Made by a program: the position numbers and the translations under genes | In this document: in pieces, positions 8,644-18,984 of the stretch | Numbering within the stretch: the stretch's first letter is position 1 | How the letters are laid out: every line of letters starts with the position of its first letter | Assembly (NCBI RefSeq): GCF_001424985.1 | Contig: NZ_LMDA01000025.1 | Span: 62,001-126,000, forward strand | Direction: 5' to 3' | DNA: 64,000 bases | Origin: Rhizobium sp. Root1212 | GTDB taxonomy: Bacteria > Pseudomonadota > Alphaproteobacteria > Rhizobiales > Rhizobiaceae | The notes under the pieces: model-generated | Databases searched by the model: none | The model's input: the letters and a program-made list of their open reading frames with translations, nothing else | Told to the model about the DNA's origin: nothing

Positions 8644-9125
8644 GCAGGCGCGCCGGCAGCGCGTGCCGTGGCTTCCTGCAGTACCTCGTCGATATGGCCT
8701 GAGATTTTGACCTTCTCCCAGAGCTTTGCCACCGTGCCATCCGGGGCGATCAGCAATGTCGTGCGTTCGACGCCCATATATTTGCGGCCGTAGAGCGACT
8801 TTTCGACCCAGACGCCATAGGCCTCGCAGATATCCTTGGTCTCGTCGGATGCGAGAGGGGTCTTCAGGCTGTATTTCTTGACGAACTTGTCGTGTTTTTT
8901 CACCGGATCGGGAGACATGCCGAGCAGGCTCACGCCCGCAGCCGTGAAAGCGTCGGCTTTCGCGCTGAAATCGATCGCTTCGGTGGTGCAGGTGGGGGTA
9001 TCGTCCTTGGGATAGAAGAACAGGACGAGCCATTTTCCCCTGAAATCGGAAAGCGAGACCGTGCCGCCGCCATCGCGGGGCAGCGTGAAGTCCGGGGCCT
9101 TGTCGCCGGTTGCCACTTTCGCCAT
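8640..9125 (-). CDS. bcp: Thioredoxin-dependent thiol peroxidase (Bcp/PrxQ)
   Basis: 161 residues with the thioredoxin fold of atypical 2-Cys peroxiredoxins. Peroxidatic Cys46 sits in FYPKDDTPTCTTEA; the resolving Cys found five residues later in many Bcp proteins is absent, the next being Cys100, so this is the PrxQ subgroup with a distant or no resolving Cys. It reduces hydroperoxides using thioredoxin in the cytoplasm. It is coupled to the downstream ferritin-like gene by a four-base ATGA overlap, consistent with an oxidative-stress pairing. Upstream 280 bases are shared with the divergent AsmA-like gene. Confidence 0.93.
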   Translation of the reverse strand: MAKVATGDKAPDFTLPRDGGGTVSLSDFRGKWLVLFFYPKDDTPTCTTEAIDFSAKADAFTAAGVSLLGMSPDPVKKHDKFVKKYSLKTPLASDETKDICEAYGVWVEKSLYGRKYMGVERTTLLIAPDGTVAKLWEKVKISGHIDEVLQEATARAAGAPA

Positions 9126-9405
9126 GAATTCACCTCGCTTTCGACCATTTCATACTCTAGCTCGCGCCACCTCGGCTTTAGCGGCTTCTGCCCCCGCACG
9201 TAAAGCCCTCGCGCCCGCGATGCGGGCCGACATCGCAAGCCCGCACTTGACGGGCGGCAAAGGTCTATTCGATATGCGGTGAGACCTGTGCTGCATATTC
9301 GGGGTATAATGAAAACGGCGCTCCTTTTTGGGGCGGGACTGTCCGGCAGGAAACGGTGGACCATATGACTGGACAGAACTCGATCGGGGAAGGCACGCAG
9401 CGTCG

Positions 9406-12400
9406 ATGAGCGACATCCGCGGCGAAAAGGTAAAGTTCCGCAGACACGAGATCGTGGCGCTGCACGATCTGCCTTCGGCGCAGGCCCACGACCCCTGCAT
9501 CGTGCATCCGGGCAGCCGCGGCACTTTTCGGACGGCAGCCGGCGTCTTTCTCGGCATCGCCGCCTTTGCCGTGGCGCTGGTTCTGCTGCTGGTCGTGGCG
9601 ATCGAAGGCGGGTTGATCGACAGACCGCTCAATGCGCGCGCAACAGCTGCGCTCAATGCCGCCCTCGGCAGCGGCTATCATGCGGAGGTCGGCAATACCG
9701 TTCTGCGCATGACATCCGGCGGATCGTTGGCGCTGAAGGCGAGCGATGTGACGCTGGTCGAAAACGCCTCCGACAAGCGGCTGATCACCACGCGCTCCGT
9801 CTATATCGAATTGAATTCTCTGGCTTTGTTGGCCGGGCGCCTGTCGGTCTCGCAGATCGAGGCGGAAGGGGCCATGCTCGATCCGACGCTTCTGCCGCAG
9901 GGCAAGCCGATCGATCTCACCACCATCCGCATCAGCCAGATCGGCGATGGCCTCGAAGGCGTCTTTACCCAGATCGATGCGATCTCGCGGCTGATCGCCC
10001 GCAGCAACACCCAGAACATGCGTATCGCCGATATGCGGCTTTCGCTGTCCGGCCCGCGCAACAAGGTCGTGCCGATCCAGATCGATACGCTCGATTTCAG
10101 CCGTGATGTCGACGGCGCGCTTCGTATCGAGGGCGCTTTCGATATCGACGGAACGCCGGCGCAACTGCATCTGGCCGCGACCGGCCGTCCTGACCGGACG
10201 ATGCAGCTCGACGGCGATGTCAGCGGCCTGCCGCTGGCCGCTCTTTTGCACCGCACTGCAACCCCGGCCGAGCCGGCCTTCGGCATCGACAGCACCGCGA
10301 GCCTGACGATCAAGGCCCTGCGCGGCGCGGAGGGCGGTGCGCCGACGCTGAATGTGAGCGCCAAATCCGAAGACGGTACGTTCGAGGCCGGTGGGCTGTC
10401 GTCCTCGCTCAAATCGTCCGAACTCAATCTTTCCTATGATTTCGGGCGCGGCTCGATCGAAGTGTTGCCGTCCATCGTTCGCGTCGGGCGTTCGTCCTTC
10501 CCGTTCTCGGGTGCAGTCATCGATCTCGACAAGATCAACAACGACCCGCGCAAAGGCTTTGCCCTCGACCTGCTTGTTCGCGCGGCCAGCTCCGCACCGG
10601 TGGATGTTTCCGATCCGCCGCTGATCTTCGACGCCAAGGCGAGGGGGCAGTTCCTGTCGGAAACCCATGAGCTGCTGTTCGATCAGTTGAAGGTCGCGAG
10701 CGGGCAGGGCTCGGTTGCCGGCTCGCTGTCGGTGCGATTCGGAAAGACATCGCCGCAAATCAGCTTTGCCGCCCTGAGCGACGAGTTGCAGCCCGCCGCC
10801 GTCAAGCAGCTCTGGCCCTGGTGGGTGGCGAAGACCGCCCGCAAATGGGTGGTGGCCAATATTTTCGGCGGCACCGTCACCAATGGCCGCATCGAGGTCT
10901 TCTTGCCGGAAGGGCGCATTGCCGAGAATATCGGCCCGCTGCACCTGAACGACCAGGAACTCACCATCGGCTTCGATATCGCCGATACCCGCGTGAACCT
11001 GCCGGGCGATATCCCGCCGCTTCGCGACGCCGCCGGCACTTTCCGCCTGAAGGGGCAGGACCTCGATGTCGACCTGAAGGCCGGTGCGGCCTATTTCGGC
11101 TCCGGCCGGACGGTGACGCTGACGGGCGGCGATTTCGCCATTCCCAATACCTATGAGAAGCCGCTGATGGCGGAGATGCGGCTCGATCTTGCCGGCAATG
11201 CCGATGCGATCGCGGAACTTGCAAGCTTCCGGCCGATCGATGCGCTGAAGCACACGCCGTTCAAGATCGAGGATTTTTCCGGTCCCGTCACGGCGCAGGT
11301 GGGCGCGCGTTTTGGCCTCGTTGCCGACCAGAAACCACCGCCGCCGCAATGGCAGACGCAGATCGCGCTTGACGGGGTCGATCTGAAGACGCCGATCGCC
11401 GGCCGCGCCATTACCGCCGTCAAGGGCACGCTCAGAATCGACCAGAACCAGGCGGAGCTGAAATCCACAGCCGATATCGATGGCGTGCCGATGGAGATTT
11501 CGGCGCTGGAGCCAGTCGGGGCGAAAAGCACGGTCAAGCGGCAGCGGGATATTTCCGGCACACTCGACGACAAGGCGATCGCCAAGCTCGCGCCGGGGCT
11601 GGGCGGTATCCTCAGCGGCCCGGTCGGCATCGATATCGCCGCGGACGATACGAACGTGCAGAAGATCACGGCCGATCTCGACAATGCTTCTCTCGTTTTG
11701 CCCTGGGTCGGGTGGTCGAAGGGACGCGGAATCGATGCGAAGGTCGATTTTTCCACGAAGACGACCGACGGGGTGACCGAGATCAGCGACCTGACGCTGA
11801 AGGGCGACGGGTTTGGCGCAAGCGGCGATCTGGTCATCGACAAGAGCGGCTTGCGCAAGGGCGATTTCACCTCCGTCCGCCTTGCCTCCGATGACGATTA
11901 TCGCGTTGCCATCGAGCGGCAGAAGGGCGGCTACGGCGTTGTCGTCAATGGCCGGGCGGCGGATTTCCGCCCGCTCATCATGAGCATGCGCACCCAGGAC
12001 AAGCCGCGCACCGGCGGCGATGCCCAGCAGGTGTCGGTTTCGGCAAACCTCGATACGGTTTCCGGCTTCCATTCGGAAAACCTGTCAAACCTCAACCTTC
12101 GCTATTCGGCGCGCGGCAGCCGGATCGATAGGCTCGATCTGTCCGCCGTCACCAAGAGCGGCCAGGCGGTGGTTGCCAAGATGGTGGCGAACGGGCCGGA
12201 CAACACATTGCAGCTAACCAGCGGCGATGCCGGCGCGCTGGCGCGCTTTGCCGATCTCTACGGCAACATGCGCGGCGGCCTTTTGAATGTGAAGCTGCGC
12301 GACCGGGGCGCTAATTCCTGGCGCGGCAGTATCGACATCCGCAAGTTCTCGCTCGTCAACGAGGCGCGGCTGCAATCGCTGGTCTCGACGCCCACCGGCT

Positions 12401-12798
12401 CGGACGGCAGGAGCCTCAATCAGGCGGTCAAGCGCGATATCGACGTGCGCTCGGCCCGTTTCGAGCGCGGCTTTGCCAATCTGGCGATCGACCAGGGTAT
12501 GGTGGCGCTCGATGACGGCATCGTGCGCGGCGTCGATATCGGCGCGACCTTCCAGGGCATACTGCGCGACAAGAACGGCAATATGGATATGACCGGCACC
12601 TTCATGCCGGCCTATGGCCTCAACCGGTTGTTCGGCGAACTGCCGCTGATCGGCGTGTTGCTCGGCAACGGCACCGACCGCGGCCTGCTCGGCATCACCT
12701 TCAAGCTGACCGGTTCCTTCGAAAAACCGGACCTGATGATCAACCCGCTGTCGATCATCGCCCCCGGCGTCTTCCGCAACATCTTCGAATTCCAATAA
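9406..12798 (+). CDS. AsmA-like / DUF3971 giant envelope protein (YhdP type)
   Basis: 1130 residues. A short cytosolic tail, one transmembrane helix at residues 45-66, then a long periplasmic part made of repeated beta strands, with the AsmA-like C-terminal region (FRDKNG-like LRDKNGNMDMTGTFMPAYGLN, FGELPLIG, GLLGITFKLTGSFEKPDLMINP). This matches YhdP/TamB-class bridge proteins that carry phospholipids between the inner and outer membrane. The start MSDIRGEK is chosen because an in-frame upstream ATG at 9328 adds residues unlike the family. A rho-independent terminator follows at once. Monocistronic, divergent from bcp. Confidence 0.82.
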   Translation: MSDIRGEKVKFRRHEIVALHDLPSAQAHDPCIVHPGSRGTFRTAAGVFLGIAAFAVALVLLLVVAIEGGLIDRPLNARATAALNAALGSGYHAEVGNTVLRMTSGGSLALKASDVTLVENASDKRLITTRSVYIELNSLALLAGRLSVSQIEAEGAMLDPTLLPQGKPIDLTTIRISQIGDGLEGVFTQIDAISRLIARSNTQNMRIADMRLSLSGPRNKVVPIQIDTLDFSRDVDGALRIEGAFDIDGTPAQLHLAATGRPDRTMQLDGDVSGLPLAALLHRTATPAEPAFGIDSTASLTIKALRGAEGGAPTLNVSAKSEDGTFEAGGLSSSLKSSELNLSYDFGRGSIEVLPSIVRVGRSSFPFSGAVIDLDKINNDPRKGFALDLLVRAASSAPVDVSDPPLIFDAKARGQFLSETHELLFDQLKVASGQGSVAGSLSVRFGKTSPQISFAALSDELQPAAVKQLWPWWVAKTARKWVVANIFGGTVTNGRIEVFLPEGRIAENIGPLHLNDQELTIGFDIADTRVNLPGDIPPLRDAAGTFRLKGQDLDVDLKAGAAYFGSGRTVTLTGGDFAIPNTYEKPLMAEMRLDLAGNADAIAELASFRPIDALKHTPFKIEDFSGPVTAQVGARFGLVADQKPPPPQWQTQIALDGVDLKTPIAGRAITAVKGTLRIDQNQAELKSTADIDGVPMEISALEPVGAKSTVKRQRDISGTLDDKAIAKLAPGLGGILSGPVGIDIAADDTNVQKITADLDNASLVLPWVGWSKGRGIDAKVDFSTKTTDGVTEISDLTLKGDGFGASGDLVIDKSGLRKGDFTSVRLASDDDYRVAIERQKGGYGVVVNGRAADFRPLIMSMRTQDKPRTGGDAQQVSVSANLDTVSGFHSENLSNLNLRYSARGSRIDRLDLSAVTKSGQAVVAKMVANGPDNTLQLTSGDAGALARFADLYGNMRGGLLNVKLRDRGANSWRGSIDIRKFSLVNEARLQSLVSTPTGSDGRSLNQAVKRDIDVRSARFERGFANLAIDQGMVALDDGIVRGVDIGATFQGILRDKNGNMDMTGTFMPAYGLNRLFGELPLIGVLLGNGTDRGLLGITFKLTGSFEKPDLMINPLSIIAPGVFRNIFEFQ

Positions 12799-12825
12799 AA
12801 AAGCCGGCGTCTTGCGCCGGCTTTT
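12799..12825. terminator. Intrinsic terminator of the AsmA-like gene and tyrS
   Basis: AAAAGCCGGCG and CGCCGGCTTTT, 11-base perfect stem with a five-base loop, lying between two convergent genes, so usable in both directions. Confidence 0.88.
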
Positions 12826-12849
12826 CCGTGATCAGCAGGTTGAGGGGAA

Positions 12850-14103
12850 TCAGGCGGGACGCACCAGCGCGTGCTTCTTCTTGCCGACCGAGAGCTTGAC
12901 GATGCCCTCTGCGGTAATATCGCCGGTGCCGATCAGCTGCCGCTCGTCGGAAACCGCCTTGTCGTTGATGCGGACAGCGCCGCCCTGCACATGCCGGCGG
13001 GCTTCGCCGTTGCTGCCGGCAAAGCCGGCCCGCACGATCAGTGCCAGAAGGCCGATGCCGGCTTCGAGTTCGCCGGTGGACACATCGACGCTCGGCAGGT
13101 TCTCGGCGATAGCGCCTTCCTCGAAGGTCTTCCGGGCTGTTTCGGCGGCTTCCTCGGCGGCGGCGCGGCCGTGAAGGATCGCCGTCACTTCCGTTGCGAG
13201 GATCTTCTTCGCTTCGTTGATTTCCGAACCGCCGAGCGCGCCGAGGCGGGCGATCTCGTCCATCGGCAGGGTCGTGAACAGCTTCATGAAGCGGATCACG
13301 TCGGCATCCTCGGTGTTGCGCCAGTACTGCCAGAAATCATAGACCGGCAGCAGTTCGGCATTGAGCCAGACCGCGCCCGAGGCCGACTTGCCCATCTTGG
13401 CTCCGGAGGAGGTGGTGAGCAGCGGCGAAGTCAGCGCGTAGAGCTGCGGCGTGCCCATGCGGTGGCCGAGATCGATGCCGTTGACGATATTGCCCCACTG
13501 GTCGGAACCGCCCATCTGCAGCCGGCAGCCGGTGCGCTTGTTCAGTTCGACGAAATCGTAGGCCTGGAGGATCATGTAGTTGAATTCCAGGAACGACAGC
13601 GACTGTTCGCGGTCGAGGCGCGTCTTGACGCTGTCGAAGGACAGCATGCGGTTGACCGAGAAGTGACGGCCGACATCGCGCAGGAATTCGAGGTAGTTAA
13701 GCGGGCGCAGCCAGTCGGCATTGTTGATCATCAGCGCCGGATTGCCGGCGCGATCGTAGTCGAGATAATTCGAGAAGCAGCGCTTGAGCGAGGCGATATT
13801 GTCCTCGATCATATCGACGGTCATCAGCTTGCGCGCTTCCTCCTTGAAGGAGGGATCACCGACCATGCCGGTGCCGCCGCCCATCAGCGAGATCGGCTGG
13901 TGGCCGGTTTCCTGCAGCCAGTGCAGCATCATGATCTGCAGCAGATGGCCGACATGCAGGCTCGATGCGGTCGGATCATAGCCGATATAGGCCGTCACTT
14001 TTTCCTTGGCGAAGAGGGCATCAAGACCAGTCTCGTCGGAGACCTGGTGGATGAAACCGCGCTCTTTCAGCGTGCGCAGGAAATCGGACTTGTACTCGGA
14101 CAT
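12850..14103 (-). CDS. tyrS: Tyrosyl-tRNA synthetase
   Basis: 417 residues, class I synthetase that charges tRNA-Tyr. The HIGH-like motif is HVGH (50-53), the KMSKS-like motif is AKMGKS (about 235), and the tyrosine pocket segment [10 protein letters not shown] is intact. A C-terminal S4 RNA-binding domain ([19 protein letters not shown]) completes the normal TyrRS architecture. Monocistronic and divergent from anmK across 137 bases that hold both promoters. Confidence 0.97.
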   Translation of the reverse strand: MSEYKSDFLRTLKERGFIHQVSDETGLDALFAKEKVTAYIGYDPTASSLHVGHLLQIMMLHWLQETGHQPISLMGGGTGMVGDPSFKEEARKLMTVDMIEDNIASLKRCFSNYLDYDRAGNPALMINNADWLRPLNYLEFLRDVGRHFSVNRMLSFDSVKTRLDREQSLSFLEFNYMILQAYDFVELNKRTGCRLQMGGSDQWGNIVNGIDLGHRMGTPQLYALTSPLLTTSSGAKMGKSASGAVWLNAELLPVYDFWQYWRNTEDADVIRFMKLFTTLPMDEIARLGALGGSEINEAKKILATEVTAILHGRAAAEEAAETARKTFEEGAIAENLPSVDVSTGELEAGIGLLALIVRAGFAGSNGEARRHVQGGAVRINDKAVSDERQLIGTGDITAEGIVKLSVGKKKHALVRPA

Positions 14104-14240
14104 GAGATCGTCTCTCTCGGTGGCGTGTTGGGGATCGAGCAGCGCTCTTGTTGGATAACGGCCGGGCGTTTACCACTGTTTTTGCAAAGATGCACCTGTT
14201 TCGGCAGCAAACGGGCGAGGGCAAGGGAAGAAAGACAGGC

Positions 14241-15362
14241 ATGACGGCTATACGCACGGCAATCGGGCTCATGAGCGGCACCAGCATGGACGGCATCGAT
14301 ATCGCCCTCCTCAAGACCGACGGGGAAGACCATGTCGAGCGCGGCCCTTCCATGGGCGTCGGATACGAGCCGGCGTTCCGCGACCGACTGAAACAGGCGC
14401 TCGTGGAGGCGAGCGGCCTTACCGAGAGGACCGAGCGGCCGGGCGATCTCGCTGCCGTCGAACGAAACCTGACGATGCGCCATGCGATCGCCGTAAATGA
14501 TTTCCTCCATCGCAATGGGCTGAAGGCCGCCGATATCGATGTGATCGGCTTCCATGGACAGACGGTGTTGCATCGGCCGGACGCGGCGCTGACAGTGCAG
14601 CTCGGCGACGGCCAGCTGCTGGCCGATCTCACCGGCATTCCCGTCGTTTTCGACATGCGCGCCAACGACATGGTCCACGGCGGGCAGGGGGCGCCATTAA
14701 TCCCGGCCTATCATCAGGCGCTGGCTCGCGGGCAGGGCACGTCTTCGGCAACCGTGTTCGTCAATATCGGCGGCATCTCAAACCTCACCTATATCGGCTC
14801 GAACGGCCAGATCGCCGCCTATGACAGCGGCCCCGGCAATACGCTGATCGACCAGTGGGTGGAGGAGCATACCGGCAAGGCCTTCGATGCTGGCGGCGAG
14901 ATCGCGAGCCGCGGCAGGGTCTTATCCGCGCTCGCGGGACGCTATCTCGATCATCCGTTCTTTTCCGCCAATGTCCGCCGTTCGCTGGACCGCAACGATT
15001 TTCACCCGCCGGTGCGAACGGAGGCAGGCTTGGAAGACGGAGCCCGCACGCTTGCCTATGTGACGGCGGCGGCGATCCTGAAATCCGCGTCGCATCTTCC
15101 CGAGCAGCCGGCGCGCTATGTTGTCTGCGGCGGCGGCCGGCTCAATGAGGTGATCATGGGGCATCTACGGGAGCTTGCGGCCCGAGATGGCGCGGATGTC
15201 GTGCCGGCCGAAGCGCTCGGTTTCAACGGCGATTCGATGGAGGCGGAGGCCTGGGCCTATCTGGCGGCGCGCTCGAAGCGGGGACTTCCGCTGACCTTTC
15301 CGGGAACGACGGGTGTGGCGCTACCGGTCAGCGGCGGCGTGTCCGTCATACCCCGGCCGTAA
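14241..15362 (+). CDS. anmK: Anhydro-N-acetylmuramic acid kinase
   Basis: 373 residues of the actin-fold kinase family. [12 protein letters not shown] (residues 9-20) binds phosphate and sugar, [22 protein letters not shown] and [11 protein letters not shown] are further family motifs. It opens and phosphorylates the anhydro ring of 1,6-anhydroMurNAc, feeding recycled cell-wall sugar back to metabolism. ATG at 14241 with GGGAAG about ten bases upstream is preferred over a start at 14148 that adds unlike residues. Neighbour of tyrS on the opposite strand is conserved in many rhizobia (recalled, not checked). Confidence 0.94.
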   Translation: MTAIRTAIGLMSGTSMDGIDIALLKTDGEDHVERGPSMGVGYEPAFRDRLKQALVEASGLTERTERPGDLAAVERNLTMRHAIAVNDFLHRNGLKAADIDVIGFHGQTVLHRPDAALTVQLGDGQLLADLTGIPVVFDMRANDMVHGGQGAPLIPAYHQALARGQGTSSATVFVNIGGISNLTYIGSNGQIAAYDSGPGNTLIDQWVEEHTGKAFDAGGEIASRGRVLSALAGRYLDHPFFSANVRRSLDRNDFHPPVRTEAGLEDGARTLAYVTAAAILKSASHLPEQPARYVVCGGGRLNEVIMGHLRELAARDGADVVPAEALGFNGDSMEAEAWAYLAARSKRGLPLTFPGTTGVALPVSGGVSVIPRP

Positions 15363-15479
15363 ATGGAAATTAACGGTTCCTTTGCCGGAAGGCGCTAATA
15401 TTGCAACGATCCTCTCTTGTGGACGCCGGCCGCGCCCATGGGGGAAAGGGCGCGAGGGGCGCCCGCCACGGACGGATAT

Positions 15480-16676
15480 ATGAACGGCGCGCTTTTTCTC
15501 CTGATCGTCAACTTCCTGATCGCGCAGCTGTTCTGCGTCTTTTTCCTGGTCATTGCCGGGCGCAGCCGTTTTCCCGCCGCCGCCCGCTGGTTTGCCGTCG
15601 CCTTCGCCACCGCCTCGCTTGCCGCGATCTTCGAGATGCTGATCCGCATCGACGATTTCGATCGTCTTTGGGCTTTCTGCGCCTTCTCGTCGCTGCTTTT
15701 GGGGGTCTATTTCATCCGGGTCGGCATCGGTTATATCTATTCGTTCCCGGTGAATATCGGCGGCGCGCTGCTGCTGTTCGGCGTGTCGGCCACGGTAAAC
15801 CTTGCGATCTTCGATCTGCCGCGCAACAGCTGGACCCATGCGCTGGGTTATCAGTTGCCGTTCTTCGTCGTCGAGGTGGTGTCCGCGCTGGCGGTCTATC
15901 GTTCCGGAAGAAAGGCCGTTGCCGACAGGACACTGATGATCCTACTTCTGCTGACGGGCCTGCATTTTCTCAGTAAATCCTATTTCGCGGTGATGATGGC
16001 GGGAGCCGATGCGCAGGCCTATCTTTCCACCGTCTATGCGCTGGTATCGCAGAGCCTGGGCGCCATCCTCGTCGTTTCGACCGGGCTGACGCTGCTTGCC
16101 GTCATCGTCGTGGAGATTATGGACGAGGCGAAATTCCGCTCCGAGGTCGATCCGCTCTCGTGCCTTTTGAACCGGCGCGGTTTCTTCGAACGGGTGAACC
16201 AGGTGCTTGCCCGGCCGATCGCTGCCTTCCCCCATTGTGTCGTTCTCGTCGATATCGATCACTTCAAGACCGTCAACGATACCTACGGCCATTTTGCGGG
16301 CGACCAGGTGATCGTTCGGCTGGCCCAGACCCTCCTGGAGCAGGCGCCCGCGGATGCCATTTGCGCTCGGCTCGGCGGCGAGGAATTCGCGGTGTTCCTG
16401 CCCTCGACGGGCGATGCGACGGGATATCTTTATGCGCAGGCGGTCCGTGGAAACTTTTCCGCGCATAAATTCGCCGGCATGCCGGACGATGTGCGTCTGA
16501 CAGCGAGTTTTGGGGTCTGCATCATGAGGGATGCGCGCGAGCCGATCGATACCATCCTGCATCTCGCCGACAAGGCGCTCTATGAGGCTAAACGCAACGG
16601 CCGCAACCGCGTGGTACGAGCCAATCAGGCAGGTCGGGACTCGGTGGCTTATCTCACACGCCAGGTCAGTGCCTGA
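15480..16676 (+). CDS. Membrane-bound diguanylate cyclase (GGDEF)
   Basis: 398 residues. Six or so hydrophobic segments (about 1-210) form an N-terminal sensory membrane domain of unrecognised type, followed by a GGDEF domain with DPLSCLLNRRGF, VDIDHFKTVND, the catalytic ARLGGEEF (GGEEF at 299-303) and the closing ALYEAKRNGRNRV. It makes c-di-GMP. The inhibitory I-site RxxD expected five residues before GGEEF is missing (the position reads PADA), so product inhibition may be lost. Start MNGALF chosen; an earlier in-frame ATG (15438) is less likely. A strong terminator follows. Confidence 0.85.
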   Translation: MNGALFLLIVNFLIAQLFCVFFLVIAGRSRFPAAARWFAVAFATASLAAIFEMLIRIDDFDRLWAFCAFSSLLLGVYFIRVGIGYIYSFPVNIGGALLLFGVSATVNLAIFDLPRNSWTHALGYQLPFFVVEVVSALAVYRSGRKAVADRTLMILLLLTGLHFLSKSYFAVMMAGADAQAYLSTVYALVSQSLGAILVVSTGLTLLAVIVVEIMDEAKFRSEVDPLSCLLNRRGFFERVNQVLARPIAAFPHCVVLVDIDHFKTVNDTYGHFAGDQVIVRLAQTLLEQAPADAICARLGGEEFAVFLPSTGDATGYLYAQAVRGNFSAHKFAGMPDDVRLTASFGVCIMRDAREPIDTILHLADKALYEAKRNGRNRVVRANQAGRDSVAYLTRQVSA

Positions 16677-16696
16677 CGAAAATTCTTATCAATAGT

Positions 16697-16729
16697 TTGA
16701 GGGCGGTCGATGACCGCCCTCAATTTTTT
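16697..16729 (+). terminator. Intrinsic terminator of the diguanylate cyclase gene
   Basis: TTGAGGGCGGTC pairs perfectly with GACCGCCCTCAA around a three-base loop and is followed by TTTTTT. Confidence 0.92.
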
Positions 16730-16762
16730 ATTAGAGTCTGTCTGGTTCAGTCTGAATCAGAC

Positions 16763-17359
16763 TCAGGCGAGCTTTGCAGCGATCTTTGCCACATGCGCGC
16801 CCTGATAACGGGCGGCTTCCAGTTCGATTTCCGAAGGCTGGCGCGAGCCGTCGCCGCCGGTGATCGTGGAAGCGCCGTAGGGCGAACCGCCCTTGATCTC
16901 GTCGAGGCCCATCTGGCCCTGGAAGGCATAGGGCAGGCCGACGACGACCATGCCGTGGTGCATCAGGGTCGGGATGAAGCCGAGAATGGTCGATTCCTGG
17001 CCGCCATGCTGGGTGGCGGAGGAGGTGAAGACCGAGCCGACCTTGCCGACCAGCGAACCCTTCATCCAGAGAGCGCCGGTCTGGTCGATGAAGTTGCGCA
17101 TCTGCGAGGCGACCGTGCCGTAACGGGTGCCGGCGCCGAAGATGACTGCATCATAATCCGCAAGTTCTTCCGGCTTGGCGATGGGGGCCGCCTGATCGGT
17201 CTTGAAGTGGGAAGCCTTGGCGACCTCTTCGGGCACGAGTTCGGGAACGCGCTTGACGGTGACATCGGCGCCGGCGGACTTCGCACCCTCGGCAACGGCG
17301 TAAGCCATGGTTTCGATGTGGCCATAAGCCGAGTAGTAGAGGACCAGTACCTTTGCCAT
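16763..17359 (-). CDS. wrbA: NAD(P)H:quinone oxidoreductase, WrbA
   Basis: 198 residues, flavodoxin-like fold. The N-terminal [21 protein letters not shown] binds FMN phosphate; [33 protein letters not shown] and [21 protein letters not shown] are diagnostic of WrbA. It reduces quinones by two electrons, avoiding semiquinone radicals. Start ATG preceded by AGGAGAACACA. Divergent from the CinA-like gene. Confidence 0.95.
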   Translation of the reverse strand: MAKVLVLYYSAYGHIETMAYAVAEGAKSAGADVTVKRVPELVPEEVAKASHFKTDQAAPIAKPEELADYDAVIFGAGTRYGTVASQMRNFIDQTGALWMKGSLVGKVGSVFTSSATQHGGQESTILGFIPTLMHHGMVVVGLPYAFQGQMGLDEIKGGSPYGASTITGGDGSRQPSEIELEAARYQGAHVAKIAAKLA

Positions 17360-17514
17360 TGTGTTCTCCTGTGAAAAGGACCATTCGTTGTCTGTTCGCC
17401 ATCACTCTATCCATTTGCCGGCGCAGAGCCAGAACGCAAGCGGACGACAGACTGTTTGATGATAGTTGACAGTGCTACGACGCCTATGAACAATCCCGTG
17501 ATCCGGAACAGACC

Positions 17515-18282
17515 ATGACAGAGAAGACGATCGTAACGGCCGCTATCCTCGCTATCGGAGACGAACTGCTATCGGGTAGAACCAAGGATAAAAATATCGG
17601 CCATCTCGCTGATCTATTGACGCTTTCCGGTGTCGACCTCAAGGAGGTCCGCATCGTTGCCGATGACGAGGAGGCCATCGTCGAGGCAACCAACGCTCTG
17701 CGCTCCCGATATGATTATCTCTTCACCTCCGGCGGCATCGGCCCGACCCATGACGACATCACGGCGGATGCGATTTCCCGCGCTTTCGGCGTGCCCTGTG
17801 TCTACGATCCGGAGGCGATGAGGCTGCTTGCCGCCATGTACGAGCGCCGCGAGATGGAATTCACCGACGCCCGCAAGCGCATGGCCCGCATGCCGGAGGG
17901 GGCAAGGCACATCCCCAATCCTGTCTCGACCGCCCCCGGCTTCAACATCGGCAATGTCTATGTCATGGCCGGGGTGCCGCAGGTTTTCCAGGCGATGGTC
18001 GATGCCGTGCTGCCGACGCTGAAGAGCGGAACCAAGGTGATATCGCGCGCCGTGCGCTCACCTTTCGGCGAAGGCGATATCGGCGGCCCGCTGACGGAGG
18101 TGCAGAAGCGTCACCCCGAAACCAGCATCGGTTCCTATCCGAAATATGACGGCAAGTTCTTCTCGACCGAACTCGTCATCCGCGCCCGCGACGAGGCGGT
18201 GCTTACCGCAGCGGAAGCCGATGTCATTGCGATGATCGAGGACATCAAGCGCGCCAAAGCGGCTGAACAGCCCTCAGCGTAG
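17515..18282 (+). CDS. CinA-like molybdopterin-binding domain protein
   Basis: 255 residues holding only the MoCF-biosynthesis/CinA N-terminal fold (AILAIGDELLSGRTKDKN; FTSGGIGPTHDDITADAI; FGVP). The C-terminal nicotinamide-nucleotide amidase domain of full-length CinA is absent. Bacterial single-domain members are annotated competence/damage-inducible protein A; family relatives include ADP-ribose/NMN-related pyrophosphatases, and molybdopterin binding is not proven. ATG after CAGACC. The 3' end overlaps the convergent HAD gene by nine bases. Confidence 0.82.
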   Translation: MTEKTIVTAAILAIGDELLSGRTKDKNIGHLADLLTLSGVDLKEVRIVADDEEAIVEATNALRSRYDYLFTSGGIGPTHDDITADAISRAFGVPCVYDPEAMRLLAAMYERREMEFTDARKRMARMPEGARHIPNPVSTAPGFNIGNVYVMAGVPQVFQAMVDAVLPTLKSGTKVISRAVRSPFGEGDIGGPLTEVQKRHPETSIGSYPKYDGKFFSTELVIRARDEAVLTAAEADVIAMIEDIKRAKAAEQPSA

Positions 18283-18975
18283 GTTCCGCAAGGTTTCGTT
18301 GAGGTCGCCGAGGTCGGCGATCTCGCGAAACCGCGGATGGTTTTCCGGCTTTTCCGCGTGCTCGTAGCTCCAGGTCAGCGCATGCGGCACGTAGACGCTC
18401 CAGCTGCCGGCTTCCAGCGCAGGAAGCACATCTGATTTCAGCGAATTCCCGACCATCAGGCTGTGCTCGGCCCCGTCGCCATGGCGAGCGAAAGCTTTGC
18501 TGTAGGTAACGGGCGACTTGTCGCTGACGATCTCGACAGCGTGGAAAAAATCGCCGAGGCCGGACGCCGCAAGCTTGCGCTCCTGATCGAAAAGATCGCC
18601 CTTGGTGATCAGCACCAGCCGGTAGTCGCGGTGCAGCGCCTGCAGCGTCTCGCGTGCATGCGGCAAGACCTCGACCGGATGCTTCAGCATCTCGCGGCCC
18701 GTCGCCAGGATTTCGTGGATGAGGCTGGCCGGCACATCGCCGCTGCTCACCTCCAGCGCCGTCTCTATCATGGACAGCGTAAAACCCTTGATGCCGAAAC
18801 CGTAGAGCGCAAGATTGCGCTTCTCGGCAGCGAACAGCCGCTCGGAAAGATGATCCGGCTCCGCATAGTCGCGCAGCAGCGCCGCAAACTGGGCCTGCGT
18901 CAGCTTATAGAAATGCTCATTCTGCCAGAGCGTATCGTCGGCATCGAAGCCAATCGTGGTGATCTGCTGCGTCAT
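18274..18975 (-). CDS. HAD-superfamily hydrolase
   Basis: 233 residues. Motif I is DADDTLW with nucleophile Asp11 and Asp13, motif II is LITKGD, and motif IV is in MVGNSLKSDVLPAL, so the catalytic set of a phosphatase is complete. The helical cap between motifs I and II resembles the YjjG/pyrophosphatase branch. The substrate cannot be told from sequence. It follows the exported hypothetical gene by nine bases and probably shares its transcript. Its last nine bases overlap the end of the convergent CinA-like gene. Confidence 0.85.
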   Translation of the reverse strand: MTQQITTIGFDADDTLWQNEHFYKLTQAQFAALLRDYAEPDHLSERLFAAEKRNLALYGFGIKGFTLSMIETALEVSSGDVPASLIHEILATGREMLKHPVEVLPHARETLQALHRDYRLVLITKGDLFDQERKLAASGLGDFFHAVEIVSDKSPVTYSKAFARHGDGAEHSLMVGNSLKSDVLPALEAGSWSVYVPHALTWSYEHAEKPENHPRFREIADLGDLNETLRNLR

Positions 18976-18984
18976 CGGTCTGTC

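Noticed and set aside
8644-9033. N-terminal extension of the ferritin-like protein
   Set aside because: It lies over bcp in another frame and does not resemble DUF455; ATGA coupling gives a better start.
9265-12072. 935-codon minus-strand open frame across the AsmA-like gene
   Set aside because: Antisense shadow; the plus-strand frame has a membrane helix, family motifs and a terminator.
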